A stretch of DNA of 54,677 bases from Leucocoprinus leucothites (GCA_013368445.1 JAACJO010000064.1:1-54677), one strand, 5' to 3'; numbered from the stretch's first letter, positions 1 to 12,100 are shown. Program-made: numbers and translations. The notes: a model not told the origin generated them from the letters alone.

Positions 1-2070
1 GGGCAGTGTGGAGAGGCGTGGCCGTCATTATCAAGCTCACTTTTGCCTGCTGCAGGAGACGCAACATTGACATGTGCTTATTCCCAGCGTTACGCATGTG
101 GTGTGCCTCGTCGACGATGATTGTGAGGAACCACTGGTCGAATATGGTATCTTTGAGAGACTTTGATGGTTTCATATCTGGGATGTCCCATGGACGAGTG
201 CCTCTCCCTTTTTTCGGTTGTCGATGCAACTTCTTGAAGTCGTTAAACACGACCTTGGAGATTACAAATTAAAAAAATTAGTTCAATGTTCGCAAGAGAG
301 ACATCGCGATTTACCGAATGGCTGGCAACAATAATCCGATTATGTGGAGGCTGAACTGACTTGTGTAGAGGACCAGAGGGCCCCCAGAACGCTGCGGAGT
401 CGACCTGGCTGTCGTATACGAGGATGTCGACGCTTTTTGGTAGGAATAGAACTTGCAGCTCGTGGACCCACTGAGGGATAAGCGTTCCAGGGCACAAGAT
501 GAGGTGAGGTAGCGAAGGGATCTTTTGACTGCCACCGAGCCATGGTCGATTTGCTATCAAACAGTTTCAGGACACCGACAATCATTCAACGAGGGATAGC
601 TTACCAAGGATGGGAGGAAACGTCGCATTTTGCTGTTGAAGAAAGATGAGCTGATTGAGGAAGGCAATAAATGTGATTGCTTGAGCCGTCTTCCCTAGCC
701 CGACTTCGTCACCAACCAGTACCCCTAGAGTATGGTTGATCGCCTTCTCTTCTGTGAATATGCTTCGTGCGATGGAATGAACACCGGCAAGCTGATGCCA
801 ATGTAAGCTGAGTCGGGAGAGGAATGCGGGCTCGATCTTGAATAGTTTCTCGTCATCCCAGGGGGAGACACCGGCTCGATGACGATGGTTATTGAACTGT
901 ACCGGGATCCCCGTCCGAAAACCAAGCGCTTTGCATAGTGCAACGAAAGACTTCTTGCCTTCGATTTCCATTCCCAAATCCCCAGCGCAGTCATTCAAGC
1001 TTCTGTTTTCTTCCAAAGCGTCAGAGATGGGCTGCTCTTCCTCATCCTCTGCATGCGCTTCGAAATATTCGTGGTACACATGGAGGAGCTCGGTGACGTC
1101 CTCTTCTGTAGCGAGGCTTTTGAGTGCTTTTGCTGAAACCTTGCACGCTCCTGGACGTCGAGTTAGCATTACTACGATAAAGGACGATATGCAGTCATAA
1201 CCTGTCGATTCAGCTCCTTTGACCTTTTTCACGTTTGCTCCTATGTCCTCCATGATCCTCTGCAATTCGCCAAGCATTTCATTCGCAGTCTTGATATCTC
1301 CTGGAGCACTAAAGAGCTCTGCGGTCTCTTTCCACTTGGCAACTGCACGGATCGTGCGAGCCACGTTTGCCTTCGTAGGCTTGTTGGTTTCAAGATCTGA
1401 CCGTCGACGTTAGCATTATAAATCTTCGAAGACGAGAAAGCTGTTCACCTATAAACGCCGCCTTGGCAGTAGCTTCAATCTCGTATCGGCGATCCCGTAG
1501 CGCCTTGACCTGACCACGAATGGTATTCCAAGATCGCTGCACAAAGACCTGGAGAGCCTTCCGCAACCCTGCAGGAAGAACCTCGCAGTCTTCAGGGAAC
1601 GCCTCTTCACCAAATAGTTTCATGCCGAGAGTGTCGAGTATCATGCTGACATAGGCGTCTGCGTGAGGCCATTGACCTCTCAAGCTGGAGTCGCGAGCGA
1701 TAACCGACGTGGGGTGAATGTCAAACTCTCGGATCTCCTCGACGATGACGCTGTGTAGGCCCCACCGGTTCCAGTGTCGGGACACGAAAGCATTCCAGAT
1801 CGCACGGCCCGGAAAGTTAGCGCCTCCACCTTTAGGCCTAGTGGCAAATTGAATCTTGCGATCTTCTCTCTTCAGTTCGATATAGGCTTGGAAGTATGCT
1901 TTAACGTCCCTCGCGTCCTGGCGGGACCACCCAGGTGGGAGGTGCTTGTCGTCGTCGGGGAAGAGTCCGTGTAAGACTCCTGTGCGTTCTTGCCAGGCTG
2001 GCCATTTCCATGGAGCGCCATCGAGCTCGTAGAGCTTGATGAGTCCACTCGCAGCTGTATGGCTGGGCAT
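1..2070 (-). CDS. SNF2-type DEAH helicase/ATPase, 5' part (runs off left edge)
   Basis: Reading from the ATG at 2070, exons 2070-1449, 1396-605, 553-315 and 253-1 join in frame. Within 1396-605 a 51-nt stretch (about 1152-1202) with GT/AG ends and a GCTAAC branch site is probably one more, frame-neutral intron. Visible ATPase motifs are Walker A (DEVGLGKTAQ, near 690), a conserved LILCPGTLIPQWVHEL segment (near 490), motif II IVDEAHH (near 105) and motif III TATPLHT (near 15). This order is that of the first RecA lobe of SNF2 superfamily 2 ATPases, which move along double-stranded DNA to remodel nucleosomes or act in repair. The second lobe lies outside the window. The N-terminal ~210 residues show no domain I can name. 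Substrate and complex cannot be deduced. The family assignment is secure and the exact subfamily is not. Confidence 0.88.
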
Positions 2071-2595
2071 GATGAGAAGTGAGGTAGATGAAGATGACTA
2101 GTCGTGCTCGTTCTCTAGGAGAGGATAGCAAAGAGCGGACGAGGTTGGTCAACGTAAAGATATTCAATTTAAATGAGGGATATAATACATAAAGATTGCA
2201 GAGCGTTTACAGCGCTATTCGGAGGGAAAAAAAAACAAAAAAAAAAACAGAAGGGAGCTATGCGGATAAACGCCCGAGCCGGAACTACCTTGGACGGTCA
2301 GCGGTTGAAAACGTGAAAGCAGGGAAGGCGTTCACCTTGAGGTACAAGGAGTATCATAGCGTGATTATGAGCAATCGCGGACGAGAATGGCGTGCTGCGA
2401 GACGGTAAACTGAGTTGGTCAAGGCTAGAGTTCGGAGGAAACGGTACCTGGACGGTATGTCCTATTTCTCATCAGAACATATGGAACAAGAAACATCAAC
2501 TCGTGTTCATTCTAATGGGGAATTATCGTCGTGGACGATGAGGTGGATTAGGGTGCTGCCGCAGAACTCGAGGAGGTAGAGGATTGGATGCCAGA
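2071..2595. other. intergenic, upstream of the helicase gene
   Basis: No gene is seen. The stretch next to 2070 should hold the helicase promoter. An A-rich run lies near 2228-2250. ORFs here are short and carry no motif. Confidence 0.5.
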
Positions 2596-3018
2596 GGCGA
2601 CGACCACAAGGTCAGTCTGCTGACGGACCAAGCCGGCAAAAGCCAGGCAGGGTCTCGCATTTCCCCCTCGCGGGCACAAGCCACGTGAAGAGGATCTGCG
2701 ATGGATAGATAGAGGAGGAGGCCTGCATCATCGTCGTAGACGAGTTGAGAAGAAGGCAGGAGTAGGAGTGAAGTCATCTGCTCCCCTTTTGGTAATATAT
2801 TGGTTTGGTTGTGTTTGGCCGCGACATCAAAGCTGATCAGAAATTCTTCCCGTTCCTCCATCATGTCTTCCCCATCCACGATGATGCCGTCGTCCCTACC
2901 CTATCTACCGCAGATCCACTTCATGTGGCTTACGCCCACCAAGTGGAAATGCGAAACCCTGCTTGGCTTACGCCAGCTCGGTCCGTCAGCCGACTGACCT
3001 TGTCGTCGTCGCTTCTGA
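2596..3018. repeat. large imperfect inverted repeat (two ~140 bp arms, ~140 bp spacer)
   Basis: The reverse complement of about 2596-2735 matches about 2878-3018 along nearly its whole length. Shared words include CGCAGATCC, GTGGCTT and GTCCGTCAGC followed by GACTGACCTTGT. Both arms would translate to related peptides (ADPLHVA, then PAWL, then SVSRLTL), so the arms may be two opposed remnants of one short coding or repeat sequence. No flanking target duplication was recognised. Confidence 0.7.
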
Positions 3019-3726
3019 CACTCGTCGTACGTGGCCCTCTTACCGGGACCAGGACTGTGTATTACTCTCTCGCACTCTTTTTCGTGTGGATTGCACCCCT
3101 AATCCACCAATTCTATCTCTTCGGCGAATCCTCGTCGGAGACGATCACTCTAATTCTCCTCACTCGACCCCGAGCCATATGGACCTCAACCTGCGCTACC
3201 AAACTCGCGTCATCTGGTGATAGAAACCCTCCGCCCTCGGCCACGTTCCAACTATTGGAAATGTTGGTCTCACCCAGGACGCTTTTGTCTTCTCCAAACG
3301 TGTACGAGGTTTCTGGAATGGTGGTGCAGGACTTGGCGATTGGCTTTGTTCGGGCCGGTGCTGCATCATCTTTGGGACGGTGAAGGGGCAATAGCCCTAG
3401 GTGCAGTCTAATTTTTACCTGCCGTCTCTCGTACTTTACTCAAATTTTATTCCGATATAGCACCGCGTTTTGTTGTCGGCCAGTTTTCTTTCGCGAGCAT
3501 CATCCTGAATCCTTATGGAACACGTCTGCCGGGTAAGTAACGTGCTCGTGATTCTCTTTTTCTTCCTGTCTGATTTAATTTATCGGCCACACCAGGCTCT
3601 ACGTACCGTTTCTTGCTTGAATCGCCTGTCCGTTCGGCAAAATCGAAATCCGTGTTCGAAACTAGTAATAAATATCCATTCAGATTACTACCCCTTTGTA
3701 CTTCGTCTCTCTCTCTCTCTCTCACT
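3019..3726. other. intergenic, with pyrimidine tract before the next gene
   Basis: An open frame crosses the inverted-repeat arm and continues to 3383, but beyond the arm its product has no recognisable motif, so I do not call it a gene. A CT dinucleotide run (about 3707-3722) sits directly in front of the ATG at 3727, as is common in basidiomycete 5' leaders. Confidence 0.5.
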
Positions 3727-5996
3727 ATGGCCAACTTGTATTCCAACTTCGATAAAGTCTCTCATGATCTCGGTGAATTCATCCGACGTGCAAAGGAAAT
3801 GCATAACGTCGAACGCACTTCAGATTATATTACATTCGCGCTCACCGGCGAATACGAGGTGGACGGTCGCCCCAAGCAAGCCGTGATAAATGTTACCGAT
3901 AATAGGGTCGATCACAATCAACTACTTGACATTTCCCGGGATTATGACTCCGCCATTGGCGTCGCAGACAAGATCCTCGTGGATGCCCCTATCACCGTAT
4001 GGGCTGTCCCTCACCCCACTTTCGCCCTGAAATCTAGTATACATCTAACGCGTTCCATTGTGCATCGTAATGTCCGTTGATCAGTTTCAATATGATGTGA
4101 ATAATAAATGGCTGACATTCCTGAGTATAGGTGTCTCACAAGGTTCCATATCATCAGATACCGAACTTTGAATTCGGGTACTTTGGGAACCGCCATCAGC
4201 TCTACGTCTTCTTCCCAGGGCTCTGGAGCCCAGATCTCGCCGGACGTGAACGCCCTTACCAAGTCTCCGAGCGTAACCGCTCCCTGTGGTACTCGAGTGG
4301 TCTTCGTCCGGCCATTGAGCTACTTCTGGGCGATGGTGTTGCCCATGATTGGCCAGCCTCTCTAGAAACAGAGAAAGCTCGAGCACAGAAGACCACCGGT
4401 GGCGCGCCCTCTTGGACGCAAAAGATCATAGCTAGGGAGTTTGTCTACCCTCTCGCCGACACTATCCGCCAAGAAATTCAAACAGAACCCTTCCTCGACG
4501 AGGCCGACACTCAATGGGCAAAGACCTTTTTTATTCTCCACACCATTCGCGGCGTGAAGCACGGTTACAACCACACTGCCAACCCAGTATCTGCTCGATA
4601 CTTCCTGAACGACTTCATTCGTGATTGCAAGCTCGTGCCTAATGCTCACGAGGATAGAGTTGGGGAATGGTGGATTGATGTCGGTATTGAGATCACCAGC
4701 GAGATCGGCGCTTGTCTACAATGGTCGACTGGTGCTCATAGACATGTAGTTCAGCAATTCCTCTTTATATCCGACGAGGACGCAGACCGTATCACTTCCT
4801 TAAACTCCTCCAAATACTCTAGAGATCTCTCCAGTCATCTTGCCGCTGTCAGTGGCTTTCGTATCGAGCCTGGCGCCCAGGCTGAAGGTCCATTCCAGGC
4901 TGCGTATATTCAAGCATATACAACTGACAAAGCAGTTGTCTACAACGTCGAAGGATCTCACCATGCCAAGTTTCTCACCACATCCGAGGCGCTGAGTCAA
5001 AACCACCCCTCCAAAACCGTCGACGGACTATACGATATTTACAGCGCGGCAAAGGGCCCAAATTCATCCAACGCTCGCCTCGAGGTCCGTGTTCCTTGGC
5101 GTTATGCCACGCAAGTTCTCATGGAGTTCGAAACTGCTGTGATACGGCAGTGTTTATATGCGTTCTCTAGCGAGACGTGGTGGTAAGTTTATTTCCTGTC
5201 TGAACGTATTCCTTGCTCACTTTTTTTACAAAGGGACTTTCGCATCATTCGAATCGTTGCAATTAGCCAAACCCTTCATCTTCAAGCAACCGGCCCTTCC
5301 CAGTTACGCTTTCTCCCCGAATCACTCCTCCTCACTGCGGCTTGTGTCTGGCTCCTAAACGGGCTTCATGCACGCCCTGAAGACGGGCCGGCTTCCAGAG
5401 ACCTCATGGATGCTGCTCTCCCAATCATCGAGGCATCAGACGCAATCGATCTTCACCTCGCGTATCGTGCAACCATCCATCCCGACAACCACAAACGCAT
5501 TGCTTACATACCTTTCGGATGCGTATTTTTTCGCAGAATGATCGTCGGCGACGTTCCTCGACTGCGGTTATCCGGGCCCATCCTTCCAGCCAAGTCGTTC
5601 AAGTTCTGGTTCAAGGGTTTGGACAAAGATCAGGTCCAAGCCAAATATCAAAACGCGGGATTTGTTGATCGTAACATTGTTGCCCTCACACGTTTCACTA
5701 CCAACAAACAAAGGCCCGTTCCCTATATCAACATGACTGGCGCTGCGGAACCTGACTTGTTCAACCTTGCTGAGCAAGGTGTCGCTCTTGCCCCCCCGAC
5801 TTTCGACGATGCCTCAGACGTCGAAGACAGACCGTCCACTCCTGACGCTGAGCCTCAAGGCATTGATGCTCAGATTTCACAGCTTTGGCGCCAGTTTGTC
5901 GTTGATGTCACCTCAAAATCACCCAATCCTCGCGGTTCTGCAAACTCCTCCTATCTCAAGCTGGATGAGAATGAGCGCCGGTCTGGCAATGAATAG
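3727..5996 (+). CDS. basidiomycete family protein of unknown function (ends at an in-frame TAG)
   Basis: The best model is exons 3727-3996, 4131-5182 and 5234-5996, giving 694 residues. The second intron (51 nt, GTAAGT...AAAG) is clear and rebuilds a Trp codon. The first is less certain: donor GTATGG at 3997 is the one I found that is in phase with the acceptor at 4130, which has a CTGAC branch site. The protein has no motif of known function. The stretch containing EWWIDVGIEI, and the general plan, recall large families repeated in Agaricomycete genomes whose role is undescribed. This is family memory, not a search result. The frame does not stop naturally: after the TAG at 5994-5996 it stays open for a further 161 codons that look like the normal C-terminus (next entry), so this copy is probably truncated or decaying. 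Confidence 0.62.
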
Positions 5997-6482
5997 CCAT
6001 ACAGGAGTGTTCGTCTCGATAAGCTGTTTCATAGTGTTTATTACAAAGTAGCAAGGGAAGATGAGTGGAAAACGAGCTTTCGTTGGCTATTTCCGCCACC
6101 AGGCCATCAGTCGTCGACAGCAGTGCAGAACTACCGACAGTCCCTCTACTATCAAACTTGGATGCGGATGCTTGAGGAGAATGCCCAGCAGCCTGAGGTA
6201 ATTGAGACCATTCGGCGTCAATTCTGGGAGAGGATCCGTACCTGGAGCTGGATACCAAAGGCAGAGTCAGACAAGATGTGGCCTACGTCGGCAGCAAAGC
6301 CAGCGAAGAATGCATTCCAACGTTGGCCGCAAGATTCGAAACGTCCGCCCGCTCCTCACATCCTTCTCCACGAGAAAGCCGTGCCGCATTTTGGATCTGA
6401 CGGAGACCAGGATGACATGGACGAGGTTCGTGGTGCAGCTGGTCCTGGTTTACACGCGCAGGAGGAAGAGGACTCTGATTAG
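5997..6482 (+). pseudogene. C-terminal part of the preceding gene, cut off by TAG 5994-5996
   Basis: The reading frame of the upstream gene continues without a break for 161 codons from 5997 to a TGA/TAG-type stop at 6480-6482. The product keeps protein-like composition: a segment with YYKVAREDEW, then WLFPPPGH, YYQTWMRML, WIPKAESDKMW and an acidic end. No intron of sensible length would remove the TAG: the nearest GT and AG leave only about 23 nt. A single nonsense change is the simplest reading. Stop-codon readthrough or an unrecognised splice cannot be excluded. Confidence 0.55.
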
Positions 6483-6807
6483 CGTAGCGAAGTTTCCGGT
6501 AAGTGTACTGCCCTAGTCATACGAATTTTGTATTCATGTTTTTCACTTCTCTATGTTTTTCACTTCTCTTGTGGTGGCATGGATCTCGTCGCCGACATGT
6601 TATCTCTCTTCGCTCCGCACCACTCCTACCTACTTGTAGTTATCTTGCTCTTGAGTCGCCTCTTTAGGATCTTCATTACGCCCTCAATACTCCATCATTA
6701 TGTACCGATTCTTCCTCGAACAAGTTTCGATTATTCATATCCTCTTCAGATGACGGACGCGTCATGAAGATCGACCAATAGAGGCAACGGACTTCCAGTG
6801 TGATACG

Positions 6808-7470
6808 ATTTTGGGGACTCATCAAAGTCTTCGAGAGTGGTAGGTACTTCCTCACCCTCTAGCCTCACGTTACCACTAACCTGCCTTCCTCCTTGGTACT
6901 TCCTACTCACCAACGTCATTCCTCGACCCATCGTCTCATACATCGACAGTCTCATAGGACAGAGGAGCGCTGTCCTCTATCTCGACAGCCTGGCAGAGGA
7001 GGACGCTGTGGACAATATGTGTCTCCAGATCAAGAGCGCCCTCTGTAAGCTCTGGCCCCGACTGGTGATGCACCACTACCGGAACCGCCGCCGGGGCACA
7101 TCAAAGCCGTCGAGAGTGGTAAGTGATTTCTTCTCGCTTGGTTGTCATTCTATCACTCACTTAATTTTCTCACTGCTGCCCAATCTACCCCAACGCTCTC
7201 ATCCGCTCAATTTCAGCGCTCACACCCTCATCCTAACGCTCACGACGCCGATGGGCCTCAAGTGGAAACAAGCAATGTTCCACCAGCGTAATCACCATCG
7301 AGGGGTGGACCGACGTCAGCGAGAGTGGTAAGTGGTTTTCGCAGTCTTAGTCGTCGCTCTATCACTTACTCACTTCTCCTCTGCTGTCTACTTACTTCTC
7401 TTCAACTACCGCCTATCTACTCTCTTCTCTTCTCGTTATTGCCTTCCTATCCACGACGCTCTTGACCTCG
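6808..7470 (+). repeat. locally duplicated exon/intron modules
   Basis: The phrase GAGAGTGGTA followed by a pyrimidine-rich intron-like tract occurs three times, at about 6832, 7111 and 7320; the last two have a perfect GTAAGT donor. The first two are preceded by the same CATCAAAG word. The coding stretch SAVLYLDSLAEEDA...LCKLWPRLV (about 6967-7068) is repeated as SVILYLDGPAREDI...LRKVWRRLV (about 7507-7604). Segments of roughly 200-500 bp have evidently been duplicated in tandem and then diverged. Confidence 0.6.
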
Positions 7471-8002
7471 ATGCCCCGCAGCCACCCTCTCAAGACGCAG
7501 CGAAGCGTCATCCTCTACCTCGATGGCCCAGCACGAGAAGATATCGAAGACGAGACGCGTGCCGAAATCAAGAAGAGCCTCCGCAAAGTCTGGAGGCGAC
7601 TTGTGGATGACTGCATCACGGATGGGATAAAGGGTCCTATCTGCGGCATAATAACGTTCGTACTATTCACTGCTATACCCGCGCATTCCCTGACTCGAGT
7701 AATTGATAGCAACCTAGAGCATTTGTCCCCTGGGGAGCCGTTGGTGTGTGCCCCGCACTCAACGATTCGCCTCTTTGATAAATACCACACGGAGATTGCG
7801 ACAATCCATGCCCCCATGCCATTCGGGCATCGAACCCACCCATTCTACGGGATCTCTGCGAGGAGAGCAAGAGATGGAAAGGATTTTAGAAGGGTATACG
7901 ATTTCGGGATGAAAGTTGCAGTGAAGTATAAGGTTCGTGTCTCGCTATATCTCTCACTTCTGTTCAGCACTGATCGTTCTACAGAGAAAGGTTAAAATTT
8001 AG
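7471..8002 (+). CDS. uncharacterised 159-residue protein or gene fragment
   Basis: An ATG at 7471 opens a frame to 7932, where a 52-nt intron (7933-7984, GTTCGT...CTACAG) leads to a short last exon coding RKVKI and a TAG at 8000-8002. The N-terminal half is the second copy of the LYLDG/KVWRRLV module described for 6808-7470. The rest (a TFVLFTAIPAHS hydrophobic patch, then SPGEPLVCAPHSTIRLF) matches nothing I know. An upstream exon may belong to it, because the duplicated modules in front have splice-like junctions. It may equally be a relic of a rearranged gene. Confidence 0.35.
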
Positions 8003-8628
8003 CGCAATGAACTGTGTAGAATAGACGATGCCCTTGGGGAGTACAATTATCACACCACTACTCCGTGATAACCCATTGACCGAGTACCCAACATGGTTCG
8101 TTGCTTTACTATACCAAGAGTTGTCATGTTTCTAAGGAATCTTGCTAGTCCTGACGAGCTCGACTGGCATGCGTGCCTGCTCATTCAACCGAGTCCCCTC
8201 TACGTGCGTGCTTTGCTTGTGTTCCTCTTGTTGTATACTGCTACTCACTGATATCCGAACGTTCATTGAGGAGAACATAACCTATGTGGGACACCAGTTG
8301 ATCGAAGAATTGTGCTTGACATATACAAGGCACCTCTCGTCATGGACGTTACTCCTGCTGATCACGGACGTATGTATTATGTACCCCGTCGTGGATATTA
8401 CTCTCACTGATCATGATGCACCTACAAAGGCAAGCTGATGTGACCGTAGATACCGATTAATAGTTAATACCCGTGTACAGTACTCCGAGCTCTAATATAT
8501 ATTTACTTGATGTTTATGACCCTTGATACTGGTGTGATTGATTGATCATTGAGTGCAGGACTCAGTTTGACGGACCATTTACAGGCTTTGAGATGCTCCT
8601 CAAGTCCCGAAAACCTGAAACATTGTGA
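8003..8628. other. intergenic, nothing recognised
   Basis: Only short unconvincing ORFs are present. The sequence becomes AT-richer towards 8500. Confidence 0.5.
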
Positions 8629-8826
8629 ACAAAGAGCACAGTAAAAGTTGTGGTGACTAACTCTTACAGCACCGCATACAACAAGTAAAGTTATACTAGC
8701 TGTGTATGATATATTGAACAGCTGTAAACAGCTGTTTGATACATCAGGAGCTAGGCATTGTACCTTTACTCTGTAGCATCCTGGAGCAGATAGTGAGTTT
8801 GTCACCACAACTTTTAATGTGTTCTC
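8629..8826. repeat. fold-back (MITE-like) inverted repeat
   Basis: The left arm (about 8629-8700) and the reverse complement of the right arm (about 8755-8826) share TTGTGGTGAC, AAACTC/TAACTC and AGTAAAG in the same order. The loop contains the perfect 12-bp palindrome AAACAGCTGTTT. The arms are far longer than a transcription terminator needs. A small non-autonomous transposon is the likeliest explanation. Confidence 0.6.
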
Positions 8827-9018
8827 TTGACACAGCATGCAGTTGAAGTAAAATGAGATAATGTGCATTCATTGTAGACAAGCTGTCTCATACATGAATA
8901 AATCATGCACACTCTTCCTGGAAGAGTTGTGTTCACATTCTGCTATGGTCATGCTCTTGTATGCTCAGACACTTCCTGGAAGAGTGTCTCTCCTGCATTC
9001 TTTAACCAGACCAGAGCT

Positions 9019-9135
9019 AGATCCTAGCATGTCCCTACTCAATCCCTACTCAATCCCTAGTATATCCTGGCTCAATCCCTGGCATATCCCTACTTAATCC
9101 CTAGCATATCCCTACTGAAAATCCCTAATCCCTAG
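9019..9135. repeat. degenerate short tandem repeat based on AATCCCTA
   Basis: The unit CTCAATCCCTA / GCATATCCCTA / CTTAATCCCTA is repeated about nine times with drift, just beyond the 3' end of the recombinase-like gene. The same sides carry a repeated CTTCCTGGAAGAG word at about 8913 and 8972. Confidence 0.6.
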
Positions 9136-9146
9136 TCTCTCTCCAT

Positions 9147-12100
9147 TCATCTCCTGATAACCCTAAAAGAGAACATACTTGCGCTCATTCCTGGTGGAAC
9201 ACGGGTGTCGTGTGTGTAGTGCTGCAGATTCATTTTTGCAGAGTGGCCGAATTGTTCATACATGGTCGTCGAGTTGGCCTCTGCCACGTTGAATGCATCT
9301 CTATTGCAGTCTGTGATGAACGACATGAATTGGCGGAACACTCGGATTCTGAGTGGGATGCCTAGCTCTTTTGTAGTGTAGGCGAGCAGAGCATCGGAGA
9401 GGTCACATGATGTAAGAGGGCGGTGAAGACCTGCAAATAGATAGTGCTGCGCGTTGAATTTCATCTTTGGCGTCAGGTATTCCTGCCATACAAGGTAAAG
9501 GGGTCGAAGATGGATGAGGAAGCGCATGAGCTGGTGTCCGATTGGCAGGTGTGGGATTCGGCAGATCGGTTTGTCGGTGTCGTTCATGTTGGTGGTTTTA
9601 CTCCATGATGCACGAAGGACTGGTAACCCAAATAAGACAAAGAAATTTCGTATCGAGCCTCCGCTGACATTGGCAAGGAGATGTGATGCCAGTTCACTAC
9701 CTCGTGCGGGTTCGCCGTAGCTTAAAATGACGTTACATACGATCTTCTCTTGAAGTGTGAATATTTTCTTCATTTGTGTGGCAATTTGTGTTGGGTACCA
9801 GGAAACGTTGCCTTGAGGTGTAATATAGGCATACTTGGAAAACAGCTCGGGGGTTTCGAGGATGTGCTGTATGAGTGTCTTTTGATCGTTCCAAGGATTG
9901 CGCCTATCGACCACAAATGAATAGCCTGACGCTCTCTCATGGGGGTCGTCGTGTATGTGGGTTTCAGGTGTGATCACAAATGTTGGTTCATAAAATGTGA
10001 GTTTGTCGATTTCTTCCGCAATTTCGAGAATTGCTCGTTGGTGGAGGTCCCCGATTTGTGACACAGAGAGGGTTTTGTCTTTGATTATAACCGCGGTTCC
10101 TGAGAGGTCAGGCGAATTGAAGAAGAGCATCGATTCTTCTGCCGAGTCGACGCCTCCGATGCCGCGTTTGAGGAAGTACAGATACGGCAGCATGGTCTCG
10201 GAACTTTCGTCGAAATAATGCCCAATGTGCGAGAATGCACTGTGCAGGGAGTAAGTAAGGCCTTGATCATAAAGTATCGAAAGCACGCACCTTGAGTATG
10301 TTATTGAGTGCTCCTTGGCTAGTTGGATTATTTTCCAAGCAAAAATGAGCCGACCAGCAAAGAGGAGGTGGGCGATTTGAGGGGTGATTGCATTTCCGGG
10401 GGCCCAGTCTCCATTTTTTCGAAGTGAGGAAAGGATGATGAAGTGCGATATTGGGCTGAACAGTTTTCCTGGTTGCTTGTCAGTCGGGGATTGTGTGAAG
10501 AGGAGGTATAAGAGGTCGGTGAGCTTTTGCTGGATTTCGGGTGTTGATGATGGCGCCACAGTTTGGGATTTGGAGTTTGGAGTTTTGGTTTTGGCTATCT
10601 CTTGTTCGCTGTCGTCGCTCTCATTCCCCTGTGGATTTTCCAGTTCTTCTTCTTCCTCTTCTTCACTCACGTCATCTGGTGGCGAGTCCTGTGGTGGTGA
10701 AAGTTGCTGGATGAGGTCTCTGCTTGCTGCGGATATTTCGGGTGGTATGCGGAACTTGTATGGTGAGTCATCATCGAAAGCCACCCTATTGATGAAGACG
10801 ATTAGTGCAGCGATTGTTCTGGCATATTTCCTGTGTGTGTTGGAACCCACATCTGCGTGGTGACGAATTTGCTGCTGATCGTGTTCTTGTGCGGGTCGTA
10901 CACTGATAATTCGTCGTAGGTAGTAGGTATCAAGCGAGCTTTGTATCGTGGCAAGAAATGAATGTATATGATCTCGAAGGGTACCATACGTGACATCGAG
11001 GCTGGAGTATTGGACAAGAGGTATCAGATCCTCGTGTAGATGACCTTCAACGTATTCGAGCCACCGTTCTTTTCGAAGAAACTGGTGTAGGATGCGAAAA
11101 TCATCCGTGTGGGCAGCCGGTTGGTCCGTCGGCGTTGTTTCATTCCGGCGCTGTTGCTCGTATATCATCCATGGCGTTATTCGGGTGTTGACCTTGGCTG
11201 GTGGGGCTTTGACTGGGAACCAAGGGCTCGAGTTGTTTTGTACCCATCGTTGGGCCATGGTCACCTCGTGTCCAGGGGAGTCGGTATTGCAAACGTGCTT
11301 GCCGAAAATCTCTTTGTTTTTGTAGCAGCGGCGGCAAGATATGCATAGGAGGTAGTTGCTTGCTGGGGGACCGAGCTCGTCAATGGGGTGAACGGGCTCT
11401 GTCGGGCGAGCTGGGTCGTTGGTGAGGCCTGGGTAGCATTCTTCGGACTCTTCAGTGATGAGATCCTGCAAGTCGAGTGGAGTCGGGAAATCCTTGTGCT
11501 GGTTTTGGAAGTGCTTGCGTACGTTGGTAGGGTCGATGACGCTGCGGCACTTGAGACACACCAGTATTTTGTACCTGGTGTTGACGATCAGGCCGTACGT
11601 GCTCAAGAGTGGTGTCTGTAGAGCGTCGGTGAGGGCGCGGGCATTTTCTTCCTGTTGTGCTAGTTCGGTATCGTGGGCTGGTGAGGGTGGCCTTGTGTCC
11701 GGAGGTGGTGTGATAGTTTCAGGAATTGATCTCGGTCGTGATGGCGGGGTTTGATGTATAGCAAGCACGGATGCGAGTGTTGTGGCCTGTGGTGCAGGTA
11801 GTAGCGTAGTTTCTGGTTGAAAGGTGCTTGATCCTGCGAGGGGGGTTGCTATCGTGGGTGGTCGTTGTCCAGTACAGGTGGCTGCGTGTTCCTGGTGGAT
11901 TGATTAGCATCTTGTGTTTCTTTACTATGGGGGTGGTTCGTACCGAGAGGTGATCCGCCGAATGGGATTCATGTGAGCAGCGTGGACAAGATAACATGCG
12001 CGTCTTCTTGTCACGTTTAATTTTCATCTTCACAGTGCCGTTGTCAAAGAAGGTGTACGTGAACACTTTCGTGCATGCAGGGTGCGTGGTCCCCTTTTCG

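Noticed and set aside
2805..3383. 192-codon plus-strand frame as a gene
   Set aside because: Its first third is one arm of the inverted repeat and the rest has no motif, conserved composition or splice context.
9019..9135. CRISPR-like array
   Set aside because: Units are about 11 bp without spacers and the genome is eukaryotic.
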